Below, one piece after another: positions 36,408-45,689 of a stretch of 64,000 bases of DNA. Under the pieces are notes generated by a model. The model had not been told where the DNA came from. It worked only from the letters and a program-made list of their open reading frames with translations, and did no database searches. Both the position numbers and the translations under genes were made by a program. Source of the DNA: Nocardioides acrostichi (GTDB lineage Bacteria > Actinomycetota > Actinomycetes > Propionibacteriales > Nocardioidaceae). The stretch spans positions 124,001 to 188,000 of the forward strand of contig NZ_JADIVZ010000004.1 in NCBI RefSeq assembly GCF_015319165.1, written 5' to 3'. Within the stretch, counting starts at the first letter, position 1. Every line of letters starts with the position of its first letter.

Positions 36408-37678
36408 GGGTGCGTCACCGGGTCGATGAGGAGGTACTTCCAGGAGTCGTCCCCGAGGAGAGCAGCGCCCCGTGCGGCCGTCAACGTGTACCCGCCCTTC
36501 CCTGGGGTGTCCTGGCCCGAGATGCGCCCGTCGCGCGGATCGTAGTCGCCAGCGTAGTAGCGCGGCGGCGAGGGCGGCGCCGCGTTGTTCTTGGTGCCTG
36601 GCACGTAGCGGGGGCCGCGGAAGATCTTGTTCTTCTCCTTGCACGTGGCCGGGTAGGGCTCCTTGTCGGAGACGTCGTTCGGGCTGCGCCACTGGTCGAC
36701 GGGCAGGTAGCCCTTGGTGCACGCAGGCGAGTTGCGAGTGAACTGGAAGTTCACGTAGGCGTAGCCGTCCTTGTCGGTACCCGACGGGCCGCCAGCGATG
36801 ATCCGCGGGAACAGGACGAGCGTCTCCTCCAGACCGTTGAGGTGCGAGACCAACACCTGGTTCGTGAGCACGAGGTCGTTGAGGAGCACCGGCAGGGTCG
36901 GCGAGAGGCTGCGCAGCAGCTTGGTCAGCTGCACCGCCGCCGCAGGCGTCTTGTCGAGGACACGCCGCAGGTCGCCGTCGGAGTTCTTCAACGTGGCCGT
37001 GAAGTCGGCGAGGTCACGCGAGAAGGAGGTGATGTTGTCGCCCTCGTCGGCCTGCGTCGAGAGAACCTGGCGAGCACGGGTGATGAGGCGGATGGTGTCG
37101 GCCGTGTGGGCCGAGGCCTCGTCGACGAACTGTCCGCCGCTGTCGAGGATCTGCTGGAGCGGCTGGCCGGTGTCGGCGAAGCCGCGACCGAGCTCCTTCA
37201 CGACCGTGCGCAGGCTCGGCTTGTCGACCGACTGCACGAGCGCGTTGAGATCGACCAACAGAGCACCCTCGTCGACCGGCACCGACTTCTGCGTCGTCGT
37301 CAGGGTGCCCCCGTCGCTCACGTAGGGCCCGGAGTCGCTGGTCGGGGTGAAGTCGAGGTACTGCTCACCCACGGCCGAGAGGTTGTGCACCGACATCGGC
37401 GCGTCGACGGGGAGCCGGGTCTTGTCGTCGAGCGACAGCGTGAGCTTGACGCCGTCGCGAGAGGTGCTCATCTTCGACACCGAACCGATGCCCACTCCTC
37501 GGTAGGTCACCTCACTGCCCTCGTAGAGGCCGCCGGACGTGGGCAGCGTGGCGTAGACGGTCAGCCCGCGCCCGAGCACGGCGTCGACGAGACCCAGGTA
37601 GCGGGCCGAGACGTAGGTGAGGCCGACCGCGGCCAGCACCACGAACACGAGGAGCCGGATCCGGATGGCGCGTGTCAC
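36404..37678 (-). CDS. mce4F: Mce4F-type MCE protein
   Basis: A 424-residue MCE-family protein with an N-terminal membrane anchor (about 5-27) and an MCE domain (VYATLPTSGGLYEGSEVTYRGVGIGSV ... LSAVGEQYLDFTP). A long helical region follows (about 110-310), which in Mce complexes forms part of the hydrophobic tunnel crossing the periplasm. The C-terminal part is Pro/Gly-rich. The GTG start overlaps the mce4E stop. Position, length and the KstR box before the operon identify it as Mce4-type, the cholesterol importer. Confidence 0.86.
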   Translation of the reverse strand: MTRAIRIRLLVFVVLAAVGLTYVSARYLGLVDAVLGRGLTVYATLPTSGGLYEGSEVTYRGVGIGSVSKMSTSRDGVKLTLSLDDKTRLPVDAPMSVHNLSAVGEQYLDFTPTSDSGPYVSDGGTLTTTQKSVPVDEGALLVDLNALVQSVDKPSLRTVVKELGRGFADTGQPLQQILDSGGQFVDEASAHTADTIRLITRARQVLSTQADEGDNITSFSRDLADFTATLKNSDGDLRRVLDKTPAAAVQLTKLLRSLSPTLPVLLNDLVLTNQVLVSHLNGLEETLVLFPRIIAGGPSGTDKDGYAYVNFQFTRNSPACTKGYLPVDQWRSPNDVSDKEPYPATCKEKNKIFRGPRYVPGTKNNAAPPSPPRYYAGDYDPRDGRISGQDTPGKGGYTLTAARGAALLGDDSWKYLLIDPVTHP

Positions 37679-39063
37679 GGTTGCCCCCTGAAACTCGACC
37701 CGGTCCACAGCGACTCGTCGTCCGTGGGCGGTTCGGAGTCACCGCTGGCCAACGAGGCCGAGAGGCGACTCAGCCCCGGCAGCAGCGGCAGGTTCAGGCC
37801 GGAACCGGACGACCCCGACGACGCCCCGCCCTGGCCCAGCAGGCCGAGTGCCTGGCACACGGCGTTGTTCTTGTTCGCCTTCTTCTTGCACGCCTTCATC
37901 AGGTCGGTGATCGCCGAGGAGCCGAGAACCTTCGAGCAGGACTTGCTGGAGATGTCACCGCTTTGCAGGCACTTGGTGACCTGGTCGATCGCGTCGGGCA
38001 GGCTCGGCAGACTCGGGACGCCGCCCCCGCCGTCTCCGGAGCCGCCGGTCGTGACGTACTTGGTCAGCGACTTCAGGTCGATGTCGAGCAGCGTGATCGT
38101 GTTGGCGTAGTCGCCGAACACCACGTCGGAGGCCGAGACCGGGAACGGGAAGCTCACCAGGAGGTTCAGCCCGGGGCCGATCGCGTTGCCCGCGTCGGCG
38201 AGGCGGTTCAGCACCGGCCTGAGGTCTGCGAGCTGCGCGAGCAGATCGTCCTTGGTCGCCCCGATCACGCGGGTGCCCACCTTGCCCAGTTGATCGAGCG
38301 AGGTCAGCATCGTGACCAGCTCCTTGTTCTGCTGGTCGAGCACGTCGACGGCCGGCCCGGTGACCCGCAGGGCCCGGGTGATGACGCTGCTCTGCCGGTT
38401 CAGCGTGGCGCTGAGGTCGTTGACCGCCTCGAGCGCACGCACGATGTCGCCGCGCTGGTCGTTGAGGGTGCCGACGACGTCGTCGAGGTTGCCGAGCAGC
38501 CCGCGCAGGTCGGCCTCGTGGCCGTCCATCGCCTCGTTCAGCTCTCGGGTGATGGTGCCGAGCTGGGCCACGCCCCCGCCGCTGAGGAGGAACGAGAGCG
38601 CTCCCAGCACCTCCTCGACCTCGGGGTTGCGGCCCGTGCGGTCCAGGCCGATGTTGTCGCCGTCCGAGAGCCGGCCCTCGGGCTTGCCGTCACCCGGACC
38701 GATGAGCGCGATGTACTTCTCACCGAGCAGGCTGGTCTGGCGGATCTCCGCGCGGGCGTTCTCGGGGACGTCGACGTCGTCGCGCAGGTTGAACGTGACC
38801 CGGGCGTGCCAGCCCACCCGCTCGATGTCGGTGACCTCCCCCACCGTCACGTCGTCGACCTGGACGGTCGAACGGGGTACGACACTCACGACGTCACGGA
38901 AGTCGGCCGTGACGGTGATCGCGTGGTCGGAGTCGACGGGCGAGCCGGGCAGCGGGAGGTCGTAGGCCCCGTCGAACGAGCATCCGGCCAACGTGGCCAG
39001 CACGAGACCGGCACCCAGGAGTGCCGCGCCCCGGCGGCGGAACGAGCGCAGAACCCCCCTCAC
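37675..39063 (-). CDS. mce4E: Mce4E-type lipoprotein
   Basis: A 462-residue lipoprotein (lipobox LATLAGC, Cys28), as expected for the fifth MCE subunit (LprN in mycobacteria). The MCE domain (ITVTADFRDVVSVVPRSTVQVDDVTVGEV) is followed by helical repeats and a Ser/Gly-rich C-terminus. Four cysteines at about 370-410 (KCLQ, KSCS, KACK, AVCQ) may form disulfides. Its start overlaps the mce4D stop (39060-39063). Confidence 0.87.
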   Translation of the reverse strand: MRGVLRSFRRRGAALLGAGLVLATLAGCSFDGAYDLPLPGSPVDSDHAITVTADFRDVVSVVPRSTVQVDDVTVGEVTDIERVGWHARVTFNLRDDVDVPENARAEIRQTSLLGEKYIALIGPGDGKPEGRLSDGDNIGLDRTGRNPEVEEVLGALSFLLSGGGVAQLGTITRELNEAMDGHEADLRGLLGNLDDVVGTLNDQRGDIVRALEAVNDLSATLNRQSSVITRALRVTGPAVDVLDQQNKELVTMLTSLDQLGKVGTRVIGATKDDLLAQLADLRPVLNRLADAGNAIGPGLNLLVSFPFPVSASDVVFGDYANTITLLDIDLKSLTKYVTTGGSGDGGGGVPSLPSLPDAIDQVTKCLQSGDISSKSCSKVLGSSAITDLMKACKKKANKNNAVCQALGLLGQGGASSGSSGSGLNLPLLPGLSRLSASLASGDSEPPTDDESLWTGSSFRGQP

Positions 39064-40304
39064 GAGGCACCTCCGGCGATCAGGTCACGCAGCGTGGGCG
39101 TGGACGCCGGGGTCACGCCGGCGGGCGAGCCGGAGGCCGTGGGCTTCCGGGTCACGACCTTGCTCTGCGAGGCGCCCCGCACGGCCGCACCGGTGGCAGC
39201 ACGTGCCGGGCTGTTGATGATGGGGCCCTGGATGGGTCCGATGATGGCCGAGAAGATCGCGCACGCGAGATCCTTCGTGACCTTCGGAAGGTCCGTCTGC
39301 GTGACGAACGAGCACAAGAACTGGTCGGCGGAGGCCACGTTGCCGCGGAAGCCCGGTCGGGCTCCCACCGACCGGGAGAGGTCGTCTTGGAGCAGCAGCA
39401 GGTTCTGGAGGCTGGCCGGACCCACCGCCAGTGCGTCGTCGAGGCTGTCTCGCTGGGAGGCCAGGGCACGGGTCACCCGGGTGAGCTTCTTGAGGTCGCC
39501 GCTGAGAGCACCACGGTTCTTGCGGACGAAGCTCTCGACGATCTGCACCGTCGAACCGAGGCTCTTCAGCAGGGCCGCCAGGTTGGCCCGCTCACCCGAC
39601 AACTGCTTCGAGACTCCGGCGAGCCGCTCGGTGAAGGTGCGCACGACCTGGTCGTTGTCGGCCAGGGTGGTCGTGACGTCAGCCAGCTGGGAGACCGTGT
39701 CGAAGAGATCACCGCTGCCGTCGCCGAACGTCTTGGACGCCTGCGAAAGGTCCGTGATCATCTGGTTCAGGCGCGCGCCCTGCCCGTCGAGCGCCGTCGC
39801 GCCACCCTCGAGCAGGTGGTTGAGGGTGCCGTCCTTGTTCAGCCCGTTCGGCCCGAGCGTGGTGCTGAGATCCTTCAAGGTGGAGTAGAGCTGGTCGAGC
39901 TCGACGGGTACCGCGGTGTCGGGCAGCGGGATGTCGGCTCCGTCGGCCATGACGTCGTCGCCCTGGGCGAACACCGGCGTCAGCTGCACGAACCGGTCGG
40001 AGACCAGGGTCGGGGTCACCACGACCGCCTTCGCGTCGGCCGGCACGTCGTACTTCGCGTCGTAGGTCATGTCGACCCGCACCGACTGGCCTTCCGGGGT
40101 CACACTCGTCACCTTGCCGACCGTGACCCCCAGGATGCGCACGTCGGAACCGACGTAGAGGCTCACCGCGCGGTCGAAGTGCGCGGTGACGGTCTTCGGC
40201 GGCGTGCCGCTGGCACGCACCACGAAGAAGGCGCCGACGGCCACCAGCGCCAGCACGAGCAGGACCGGCAGGCGCCGAGCCCAGGGACCATCGAGGGCAG
40301 CCAT
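39060..40304 (-). CDS. mce4D: Mce4D-type MCE protein
   Basis: A 414-residue subunit with an N-terminal transmembrane anchor (about 12-30) and an MCE domain (VTAHFDRAVSLYVGSDVRILGVTVGKV). A coiled, helical middle part (about 150-330) follows, with a C-terminal Ser/Thr/Pro tail. It is one of six different MCE subunits that form the heterohexameric channel. The start overlaps the mce4C stop by one base at 40304. Confidence 0.86.
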   Translation of the reverse strand: MAALDGPWARRLPVLLVLALVAVGAFFVVRASGTPPKTVTAHFDRAVSLYVGSDVRILGVTVGKVTSVTPEGQSVRVDMTYDAKYDVPADAKAVVVTPTLVSDRFVQLTPVFAQGDDVMADGADIPLPDTAVPVELDQLYSTLKDLSTTLGPNGLNKDGTLNHLLEGGATALDGQGARLNQMITDLSQASKTFGDGSGDLFDTVSQLADVTTTLADNDQVVRTFTERLAGVSKQLSGERANLAALLKSLGSTVQIVESFVRKNRGALSGDLKKLTRVTRALASQRDSLDDALAVGPASLQNLLLLQDDLSRSVGARPGFRGNVASADQFLCSFVTQTDLPKVTKDLACAIFSAIIGPIQGPIINSPARAATGAAVRGASQSKVVTRKPTASGSPAGVTPASTPTLRDLIAGGAS

Positions 40305-41302
40305 CAGCCATCACCACCCGTCGAGGGCGACTGCTGCGGAACGAACTCACCGGTGAAGAACCCGAGCACGTTGCCGAGATAGGCGTCGAACCATGGCCCG
40401 GTGCCGATGATGTTGCTGAGCAGGCTGGCGTAGGGGCCGAAGCGCTTGAGCAGTTCGCGCAGCTCCTTGTTGCGGCTGTTCAGGGTGTTCAGCAGCTGAT
40501 CGACCTGGGCCAGCGCCGGGCCGATCTGCTGCTGGTTGTCCTGGGCCAGGCCGCGCAGCTCGTCGGAGAGCGTGCGGGCGTTGACGAGGAGAGCGTGCAC
40601 CGACTGCTTGCGGGTCTGCAGCTCGGCGAAGACCTGGCTGGCGCTGCGCATCAGCTTCACGATGTCGCCGCGTCGGTTCGCCAGGGTCTTGGTGACGTGC
40701 TGCGAACGCGAGAGCAGTTGGCGCAGCTCAGTGTCACGCGAGGCGACGGTGCGCGAGAGACGGGAGATGCCGGTCAGGGAGCCCTGGATCTCCGGCGCCG
40801 CCTGGTCGGTGATGTCGCCCAGGGTGTCGAGAGCCTGCTTGAGCTGGCTCTTGTCGATCGCCTGCGTGGTGTCCACGAGGTCGGAGGTGACTCCGACGAT
40901 GTCGTAGGCGGACTCGGTGCGATCGAGCGGGATCGGCGTCTTCGGGTCGAGTTCGCCACTGCCCTCAGGAGTGATCTTGAGGTACTTCTCGCCGAGCAGG
41001 TTGAAGACCTCGATCGAGGCACTGCTGTCGGGCCCGAACTCGACACCGTCGTCGACGGAGAAGTCGACCAGCACCTTGCCGTCGTCGAGATCGACCGACG
41101 AGACACGACCCGACCGGATCCCGCCGATGAGCACCTGGCTGCCGCGGTGGAGTCCGCTGGCGTCGGCGAAGTAGGCCTGGTACGTCGTGCCGCCCATGCC
41201 CGGGAACTTGGAGAGGTTGAACGTGGCCGCCAAGATCACGCCCATCAAGACGAGCAGGATGGTGCCGGCGCGCAGGATCCTCGCCTGGGAGTAGTCCCTC
41301 AA
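40304..41302 (-). CDS. mce4C: Mce4C-type MCE protein
   Basis: A 332-residue subunit, shorter than its neighbours, with a membrane anchor (about 9-30, RAGTILLVLMGVILAATFNL) and an MCE domain (YQAYFADASGLHRGSQVLIGGIRSGRV ... NLLGEKYLKITP). The TTG at 41302 overlaps the mce4B stop (TTGA) and is taken as start: no ATG/GTG lies near, and longer versions would extend into mce4B. Use of TTG is inferred from the operon's overlap pattern. Confidence 0.83.
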   Translation of the reverse strand: MRDYSQARILRAGTILLVLMGVILAATFNLSKFPGMGGTTYQAYFADASGLHRGSQVLIGGIRSGRVSSVDLDDGKVLVDFSVDDGVEFGPDSSASIEVFNLLGEKYLKITPEGSGELDPKTPIPLDRTESAYDIVGVTSDLVDTTQAIDKSQLKQALDTLGDITDQAAPEIQGSLTGISRLSRTVASRDTELRQLLSRSQHVTKTLANRRGDIVKLMRSASQVFAELQTRKQSVHALLVNARTLSDELRGLAQDNQQQIGPALAQVDQLLNTLNSRNKELRELLKRFGPYASLLSNIIGTGPWFDAYLGNVLGFFTGEFVPQQSPSTGGDG

Positions 41303-42393
41303 CTGATCGGCACCCCCGCACAGCGCTGGGCCGTCGACTTCATGCGCACGTTCGTGAACGACTTCGTCAGCTGGTCGGTGATCTGCTTCGGCAGCCCGGG
41401 GATCTCCGGGAAGTGGATCGTGAGGCCGAAGGAGCAGAGGTACTGGTTGTACCAACTGCCGTAGCTGCCGGTGCGCGTGTAGTCCTCCATCGTGCCGGGC
41501 ACCCGGTCGAAGATGTCGAGCAGCGCCTTCGTGCTTCCGGGACGGTTCAGCCGTGACGCCAGCTTGCGCAGGGCTGCGACATCGTCCTTCACCAGGGGGC
41601 GTCCGTCTCGGAGCAGGTCGGCGAGCACCGTACTCAGGTTCGAGATGGAGTCCAGCGAGCTGCCGATCACCTTGCGATTGGCCGAGAGGTCGCCCAGCCA
41701 CCGGCGCAAGGAGACGATGAGGTCGTTGAGCTGGGTGTTGCTCGAGTCCAGCGTGCCCACGGTCGTGTTGAGGTTGGTGATGACGTCGCCGATCAGCTCA
41801 TCCCGGTTGGCGAGGGTGTTCGTGAGGGACGCGGTGCGCGCGAGCAGCGACTGCACGGTGCCCCCCTCGCCCTGGAGCACTTGGAGGATGTTCATGCTCA
41901 GCTCGTTGACCTGCTTCGGCGCGAGCGCCTCGAACAACGGCTTGAACCCGTTGAACAGCACGGTGAGATCCAGTGCGGGCTTGGTGCGCTGGACGGGCAT
42001 GGTGTCGCCGTCCTCCAGCGGGTCGCCGGGCGTGCCCTCGTCGAGAGCCAGGTAGCGGTCGCCGACGAGGTTCAAGAAGCGGATGGCCGCCGTGGAGCCG
42101 GTCGTGAGCGGCACGTCGGAGTCGACGTTGAACGTGACCAGCGCCTGGGTGCGCTCGTAGTGGTCGACGCCGGTGACCTCGCCGACGTTCACGCCGGCGA
42201 CGCGGACGTCGTCGCCCTTCTTCACCGACGAGGCATCGGTGAACACCGCCTTGATCGACATGGTGTCGCCGAACCCGATGTTGCCCATGATGACCGCGAG
42301 CAGCCCCGTGACCAGGAGTGAGACCACCGTGAAGACGGTCAGCTTCACCGCCGCCGCATAGAACTCGCGGTTGCGCTTGTCGAGAGCACTCAT
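41299..42393 (-). CDS. mce4B: Mce4B-type MCE protein
   Basis: A 364-residue subunit with one membrane anchor (about 15-37) and an MCE domain (IKAVFTDASSVKKGDDVRVAGVNVGEV ... NLVGDRYLALDEG). A long helical segment ends in the CSFGLTIHFPEIPGLPKQI tail. The ATG overlaps the mce4A stop (ATGA, 42390-42393). Confidence 0.87.
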   Translation of the reverse strand: MSALDKRNREFYAAAVKLTVFTVVSLLVTGLLAVIMGNIGFGDTMSIKAVFTDASSVKKGDDVRVAGVNVGEVTGVDHYERTQALVTFNVDSDVPLTTGSTAAIRFLNLVGDRYLALDEGTPGDPLEDGDTMPVQRTKPALDLTVLFNGFKPLFEALAPKQVNELSMNILQVLQGEGGTVQSLLARTASLTNTLANRDELIGDVITNLNTTVGTLDSSNTQLNDLIVSLRRWLGDLSANRKVIGSSLDSISNLSTVLADLLRDGRPLVKDDVAALRKLASRLNRPGSTKALLDIFDRVPGTMEDYTRTGSYGSWYNQYLCSFGLTIHFPEIPGLPKQITDQLTKSFTNVRMKSTAQRCAGVPIS

Positions 42394-43832
42394 CGCCGGT
42401 CCCCCGCCGACGTGTGGACGACGCCGCGCACGACGGGGCCGTAGAGCAGCGAGCCGAGCGAGCCGTAGTGGGCGTCGCTGCGCCGGGACCGCTCCGCGAG
42501 AGCCGCGTTGAGGACCATCTGCTCGGCCGGGCTGCCCGCGGACCCGCTGGACATGCCCTCGTGGAACCCCTCCTTGAGGGCCCAACCGGGAAGGGCGCGG
42601 GGCGAGGAGCCGACTCCGGGCAGCCCTCCGAGGATGCCGCCGAGGTCGATGCCGTTGGCGGCCAGCGAGTCGAGGATCGTGGCGGGGTCGATGAGGACCG
42701 GGATCGGGGAGTACTTGTAGCGGGTCTCGTCGAGGTCGGTGCCGTTGTCGAACTGGGCGGGCGGGAAGTCGCCGAAACCCGGCAGCGTCAGGCACCACGG
42801 CCCGTGCCCCACATCGCCGTACACGGGCTTGTCGTCGCGCGTGTAGGGCTGGTACTGGCGAGCGCCGATCGAGTAGAACTGCCGAGAGCCACCGCCCTCG
42901 AAGGTCTTGTTCAAGATGGGCGCGTAGCGCGCGGCTCCCTTGAGCAGGCAGGGGAACTCGGGACTGTAGGTCGCGAGCAGGTCGAGCACCGGGCGCTGCA
43001 CCTTGCCGAGCCGGATCAAGTCGGCCTCGTTGCGGGCGAGCACCTGCCGCGAGACGGTCGAGAGGCCCGTGACGTCGGAGAAGAAGACGTCGAGCTGTCG
43101 ACGCTTGTCGAGCACGGTCGAGAACGTGGTGCTGGAGTTGCGCAGCACGTCGAGGAGATCCGGAGCCGCGATGTCGTAGGTGCGCGCCACCACGGCGAGC
43201 CGCTGGAGGTCGGTGCGCACGGCCGGCAGCACCGGCTTGATCTCGTCGAGGTAGGAGTTGAGCTTGCTCAGGGTGTCGCCCAGCTGCTCGCCCCGCCCCT
43301 CGAGGGCCGTCGCGAGCGCGTTGAGCGTCATGTTGAGGTCGGCGGGTCGCACGGTGCGCAGCAGGGGGAAGAGCCGGGCCAGCACCTGGCTGAGCTCCAC
43401 GTTGGTCGTGACCCGGGACGCCGGGATCACCGTGCCCGCTTCGAGCTTGCCCTCGGGAACCTTCGGGTCGACGATCGACACGAACTTCTGCCCGAACAGG
43501 GTCGTCGGGATGATCTGGACGCTCACGTTGGCAGGCAGGTCGGCCGCCGCCTTCGGCTGCAGCGCCACCTCGATCGAGGCCTCGTCGCCGTCCTGACTCA
43601 CCTGCCGGACCTGGCCGATCAGCACACCGTGTCGGCGCACGTCGCCGAACTTGACCAGTTGGAGGCCGGCCCGGTCGGCCTTGATCGTGATCATCTCGAC
43701 CCGAGCGAACTTCTTGTCGTAGATGGCGATCGAGAGCCCGATCAGCAGCGCGATCACCAGCACGTAGACGATGCCGGCGACGAGCAGCCGGAGGTGCTCG
43801 CGCGCAGAGTCGTGGTGGATGTTGACGAGCAT
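42390..43832 (-). CDS. mce4A: Mce4A-type MCE protein
   Basis: A 480-residue subunit with one anchor (about 14-38, LLVAGIVYVLVIALLIGLSIAIY). The MCE domain (ITIKADRAGLQLVKFGDVRRHGVLIGQVRQV ... PTTLFGQKFVSIVDP) is followed by a helical tunnel region and a C-terminal extension rich in Gly, Pro and Ser. The ATG at 43832 overlaps the yrbE4B stop (TGATG), which fixes the start; upstream in-frame codons fall inside yrbE4B. Confidence 0.87.
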   Translation of the reverse strand: MLVNIHHDSAREHLRLLVAGIVYVLVIALLIGLSIAIYDKKFARVEMITIKADRAGLQLVKFGDVRRHGVLIGQVRQVSQDGDEASIEVALQPKAAADLPANVSVQIIPTTLFGQKFVSIVDPKVPEGKLEAGTVIPASRVTTNVELSQVLARLFPLLRTVRPADLNMTLNALATALEGRGEQLGDTLSKLNSYLDEIKPVLPAVRTDLQRLAVVARTYDIAAPDLLDVLRNSSTTFSTVLDKRRQLDVFFSDVTGLSTVSRQVLARNEADLIRLGKVQRPVLDLLATYSPEFPCLLKGAARYAPILNKTFEGGGSRQFYSIGARQYQPYTRDDKPVYGDVGHGPWCLTLPGFGDFPPAQFDNGTDLDETRYKYSPIPVLIDPATILDSLAANGIDLGGILGGLPGVGSSPRALPGWALKEGFHEGMSSGSAGSPAEQMVLNAALAERSRRSDAHYGSLGSLLYGPVVRGVVHTSAGDRR

Positions 43833-44671
43833 CAGCCAGTGATCCTCACCGTCGTGGTGGAACCCCAGATGGCGAAGCTCAAGAAGAAGTCGGCGACGAC
43901 GACGGTGACGATGCTGCTGCGGATCGCGCGCCCGACGGCCATGCCGACCCCGGCCGGGCCGCCGGACGCCGTGTAGCCGTAGTAGCAGTGGATCAAGATG
44001 ATGAGCGTCGCCAGGATGAGCAGCTTGGCGAACGACCAGAGGATGTCGATGGGCGGCAGGAACTGCTGGAAGTAGTGGTCGTAGGTGCCGACGGACTGCC
44101 CGTAGATGAACACCGTGATGAGGCGTGGCGAGAGGTACGCCGCGCTCAGCGCAACCACGTAGAGCGGGATGACCGCGAGGAAGGCGGCCACCACGCGGGT
44201 GCTCACCAGGTAGGGCAGCGAGGGGATGCCCATCACCTCGAGGGCGTCGATCTCCTCGGAGATGCGCATGGCACCGAGCCGGGCGGTGTAGCCGCACCCG
44301 ACCGTGGCCGCCAGGGCGATCGAGGAGATCAGCGGCGCGACCTCGCGGGTGTTGAAGTATGCCGAGATGAAGGCGCTGAACTTGGCGACGCCGATCTGGC
44401 TCAGCGAGGCATAGCCCTGGATACCCACTTCGGTGCCGGCGAAGAACGAGAGGAACGCGATGACGCCGACGCTGCCGGCGATGAGGGCCAGACCGCCCGC
44501 TCCGAAGGTGACCTCGGCCAGGATGGCCGCGACCTCTCGCGGATAGGCCCTGACCACCTTGGGCATCCAGAAGACGGCCTTGGCGTAGAAGAACAGCTGG
44601 TCGCCCCGTTCCTCGATGCGCGCGCGCTGCTCACGCACCACCGACCCGCCGAGGGACACCAGGTTCGCCAT
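43832..44671 (-). CDS. yrbE4B: YrbE4B-type ABC permease of the Mce system
   Basis: A 279-residue membrane protein of the MlaE/YrbE family. It has several hydrophobic segments and the conserved cytoplasmic motif EEIDALEVMGIPSLPYLVSTR (about 149-169), which contacts the ATPase. It lies 11 bp after yrbE4A. The partner ATPase MceG is encoded elsewhere, as in mycobacteria. Confidence 0.9.
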   Translation of the reverse strand: MANLVSLGGSVVREQRARIEERGDQLFFYAKAVFWMPKVVRAYPREVAAILAEVTFGAGGLALIAGSVGVIAFLSFFAGTEVGIQGYASLSQIGVAKFSAFISAYFNTREVAPLISSIALAATVGCGYTARLGAMRISEEIDALEVMGIPSLPYLVSTRVVAAFLAVIPLYVVALSAAYLSPRLITVFIYGQSVGTYDHYFQQFLPPIDILWSFAKLLILATLIILIHCYYGYTASGGPAGVGMAVGRAIRSSIVTVVVADFFLSFAIWGSTTTVRITG

Positions 44672-44682
44672 GCCAGCCGCCC

Positions 44683-45456
44683 TCAGATCCCCGCCGGCGG
44701 GACGACCTGGAAGTAGATGGCGGTGATCACCGCGTTCATGAAGAACAGCATCATGAAGGCGATGATCACGGCCTCGTTGACCGAGCGGCCGACACCGCTC
44801 GGGCCGCCGCCGGCGTTGAGGCCCTTGTAGGCGCCCACGACGGCGGCGATGCCGCCGAAGATCACGGCCTTGACGATGGCGATGACCAGGTCGGCCAGCG
44901 AGGCGAGTGCGGTGAAGTTGGAGAGGAAGGCTCCCGCGGACCCGCCTTGGACGATCACGGTGAAGAAGTAGCCGCCGCCGATGCCGGCGCCGATGACGAT
45001 GCCGATGATCATGAAGGCCACGAACATGGTCGCGACCACGCGCGGAGCCACCAGACGCTCCAACGGGTCGATGCCGAGCACCTCCATGGCGTCGATCTCC
45101 TCACGGATCTTGCGCGCACCGAGGTCCGAGCAGATGGCCGAACCCGCGGCTCCCGCGATGATCAGGGCCGCGGCGATCGGCGCGGCCTCACGCACGACCG
45201 CGAGCACTGCGGTGGCTCCGGCGAAGGACTGGGCGCCGAGCTGGCCGGTGAGGTTGCCGACCTGGAGTGAGATCACGGCGCCGAACGGGATGGAGACGAG
45301 CACGGTGGGCACGAGCGTCACGCTGACGATGAACCAGGCCTGCTCGACGAATTCCCGGAACTGGAACGGAGTGGTGAAGATGCGCTTGACGACCTCGTAG
45401 GTCATCAGAGCGATCTCACCCGGGCCACGCACGATGCCCGCTGCACTCAGAGCCAC
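44683..45456 (-). CDS. yrbE4A: YrbE4A-type ABC permease of the Mce system
   Basis: A 257-residue MlaE-family permease with the motif EEIDAMEVLGIDPLERLVAPR (about 138-158) and five or so hydrophobic helices. It is the first gene of the ten-gene mce operon. The GTG at 45456 is preferred to the ATG at 45471 because a strong GGGGAGG Shine-Dalgarno (45463-45469) lies 6 nt upstream of the GTG and would be inside the coding region otherwise. The KstR box at 45538 controls the operon. Confidence 0.9.
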   Translation of the reverse strand: MALSAAGIVRGPGEIALMTYEVVKRIFTTPFQFREFVEQAWFIVSVTLVPTVLVSIPFGAVISLQVGNLTGQLGAQSFAGATAVLAVVREAAPIAAALIIAGAAGSAICSDLGARKIREEIDAMEVLGIDPLERLVAPRVVATMFVAFMIIGIVIGAGIGGGYFFTVIVQGGSAGAFLSNFTALASLADLVIAIVKAVIFGGIAAVVGAYKGLNAGGGPSGVGRSVNEAVIIAFMMLFFMNAVITAIYFQVVPPAGI

Positions 45457-45462
45457 CGGACA

Positions 45463-45469
45463 CCTCCCC
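45463..45469 (-). promoter_or_regulatory. Ribosome-binding site GGGGAGG deciding the yrbE4A start
   Basis: GGGGAGG is followed by 6 nt and GTG at 45456. It is the strongest Shine-Dalgarno sequence noticed in the window, unlike the many leaderless genes. Confidence 0.7.
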
Positions 45470-45537
45470 ATGTCGTTCTCGGTGCTGCCTGCTCGAACTC
45501 CACGCCCTCACCACGGAGTGTTGCGGCCGTCACAAGG

Positions 45538-45551
45538 TAGAACGCGTTCTC
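45538..45551. promoter_or_regulatory. KstR operator TAGAACGCGTTCTC before the mce operon
   Basis: It matches TnnAACnnGTTnnA except for the last base, and the inner palindrome GAACGCGTTC is perfect. It lies 82 bp upstream of the yrbE4A start, in agreement with KstR control of mce4 in mycobacteria and rhodococci. Confidence 0.85.
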
Positions 45552-45601
45552 GTTTTAAACAACTGAGCGCTGTCTTACCTGCTCAGAGGCCGACGCGGCA
45601 T

Positions 45602-45620
45602 CCCGGCTCGTGATGCCGGG
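45602..45620 (-). terminator. Alternative hairpins after the response regulator gene
   Basis: CCCGGC (45602-45607) can pair with GCCGGG (45615-45620), or GGCATC (45598-45603) with GATGCC (45612-45617); the two are mutually exclusive. It lies 70 bp beyond the stop of the regulator gene at 45690 and may end its transcript before the mce promoter. Confidence 0.35.
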
Positions 45621-45689
45621 TGGAGCATAGACACGGCGACTCGGCCCGGAGTCGGTTTCGGCGCCGGTCTTGACGGGATCGTGATCCGT

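Noticed and set aside
41302..42393. Longer starts for mce4B, mce4C and mce4F inside the preceding genes
   Set aside because: The upstream parts translate to low-complexity sequence and lie wholly in another gene; start codons overlapping the previous stop agree with the rest of the operon.
44683..45537. Mce ATPase gene (mceG) in the operon
   Set aside because: No Walker-motif ABC ATPase is encoded near yrbE4A; in actinobacteria the ATPase is usually unlinked.
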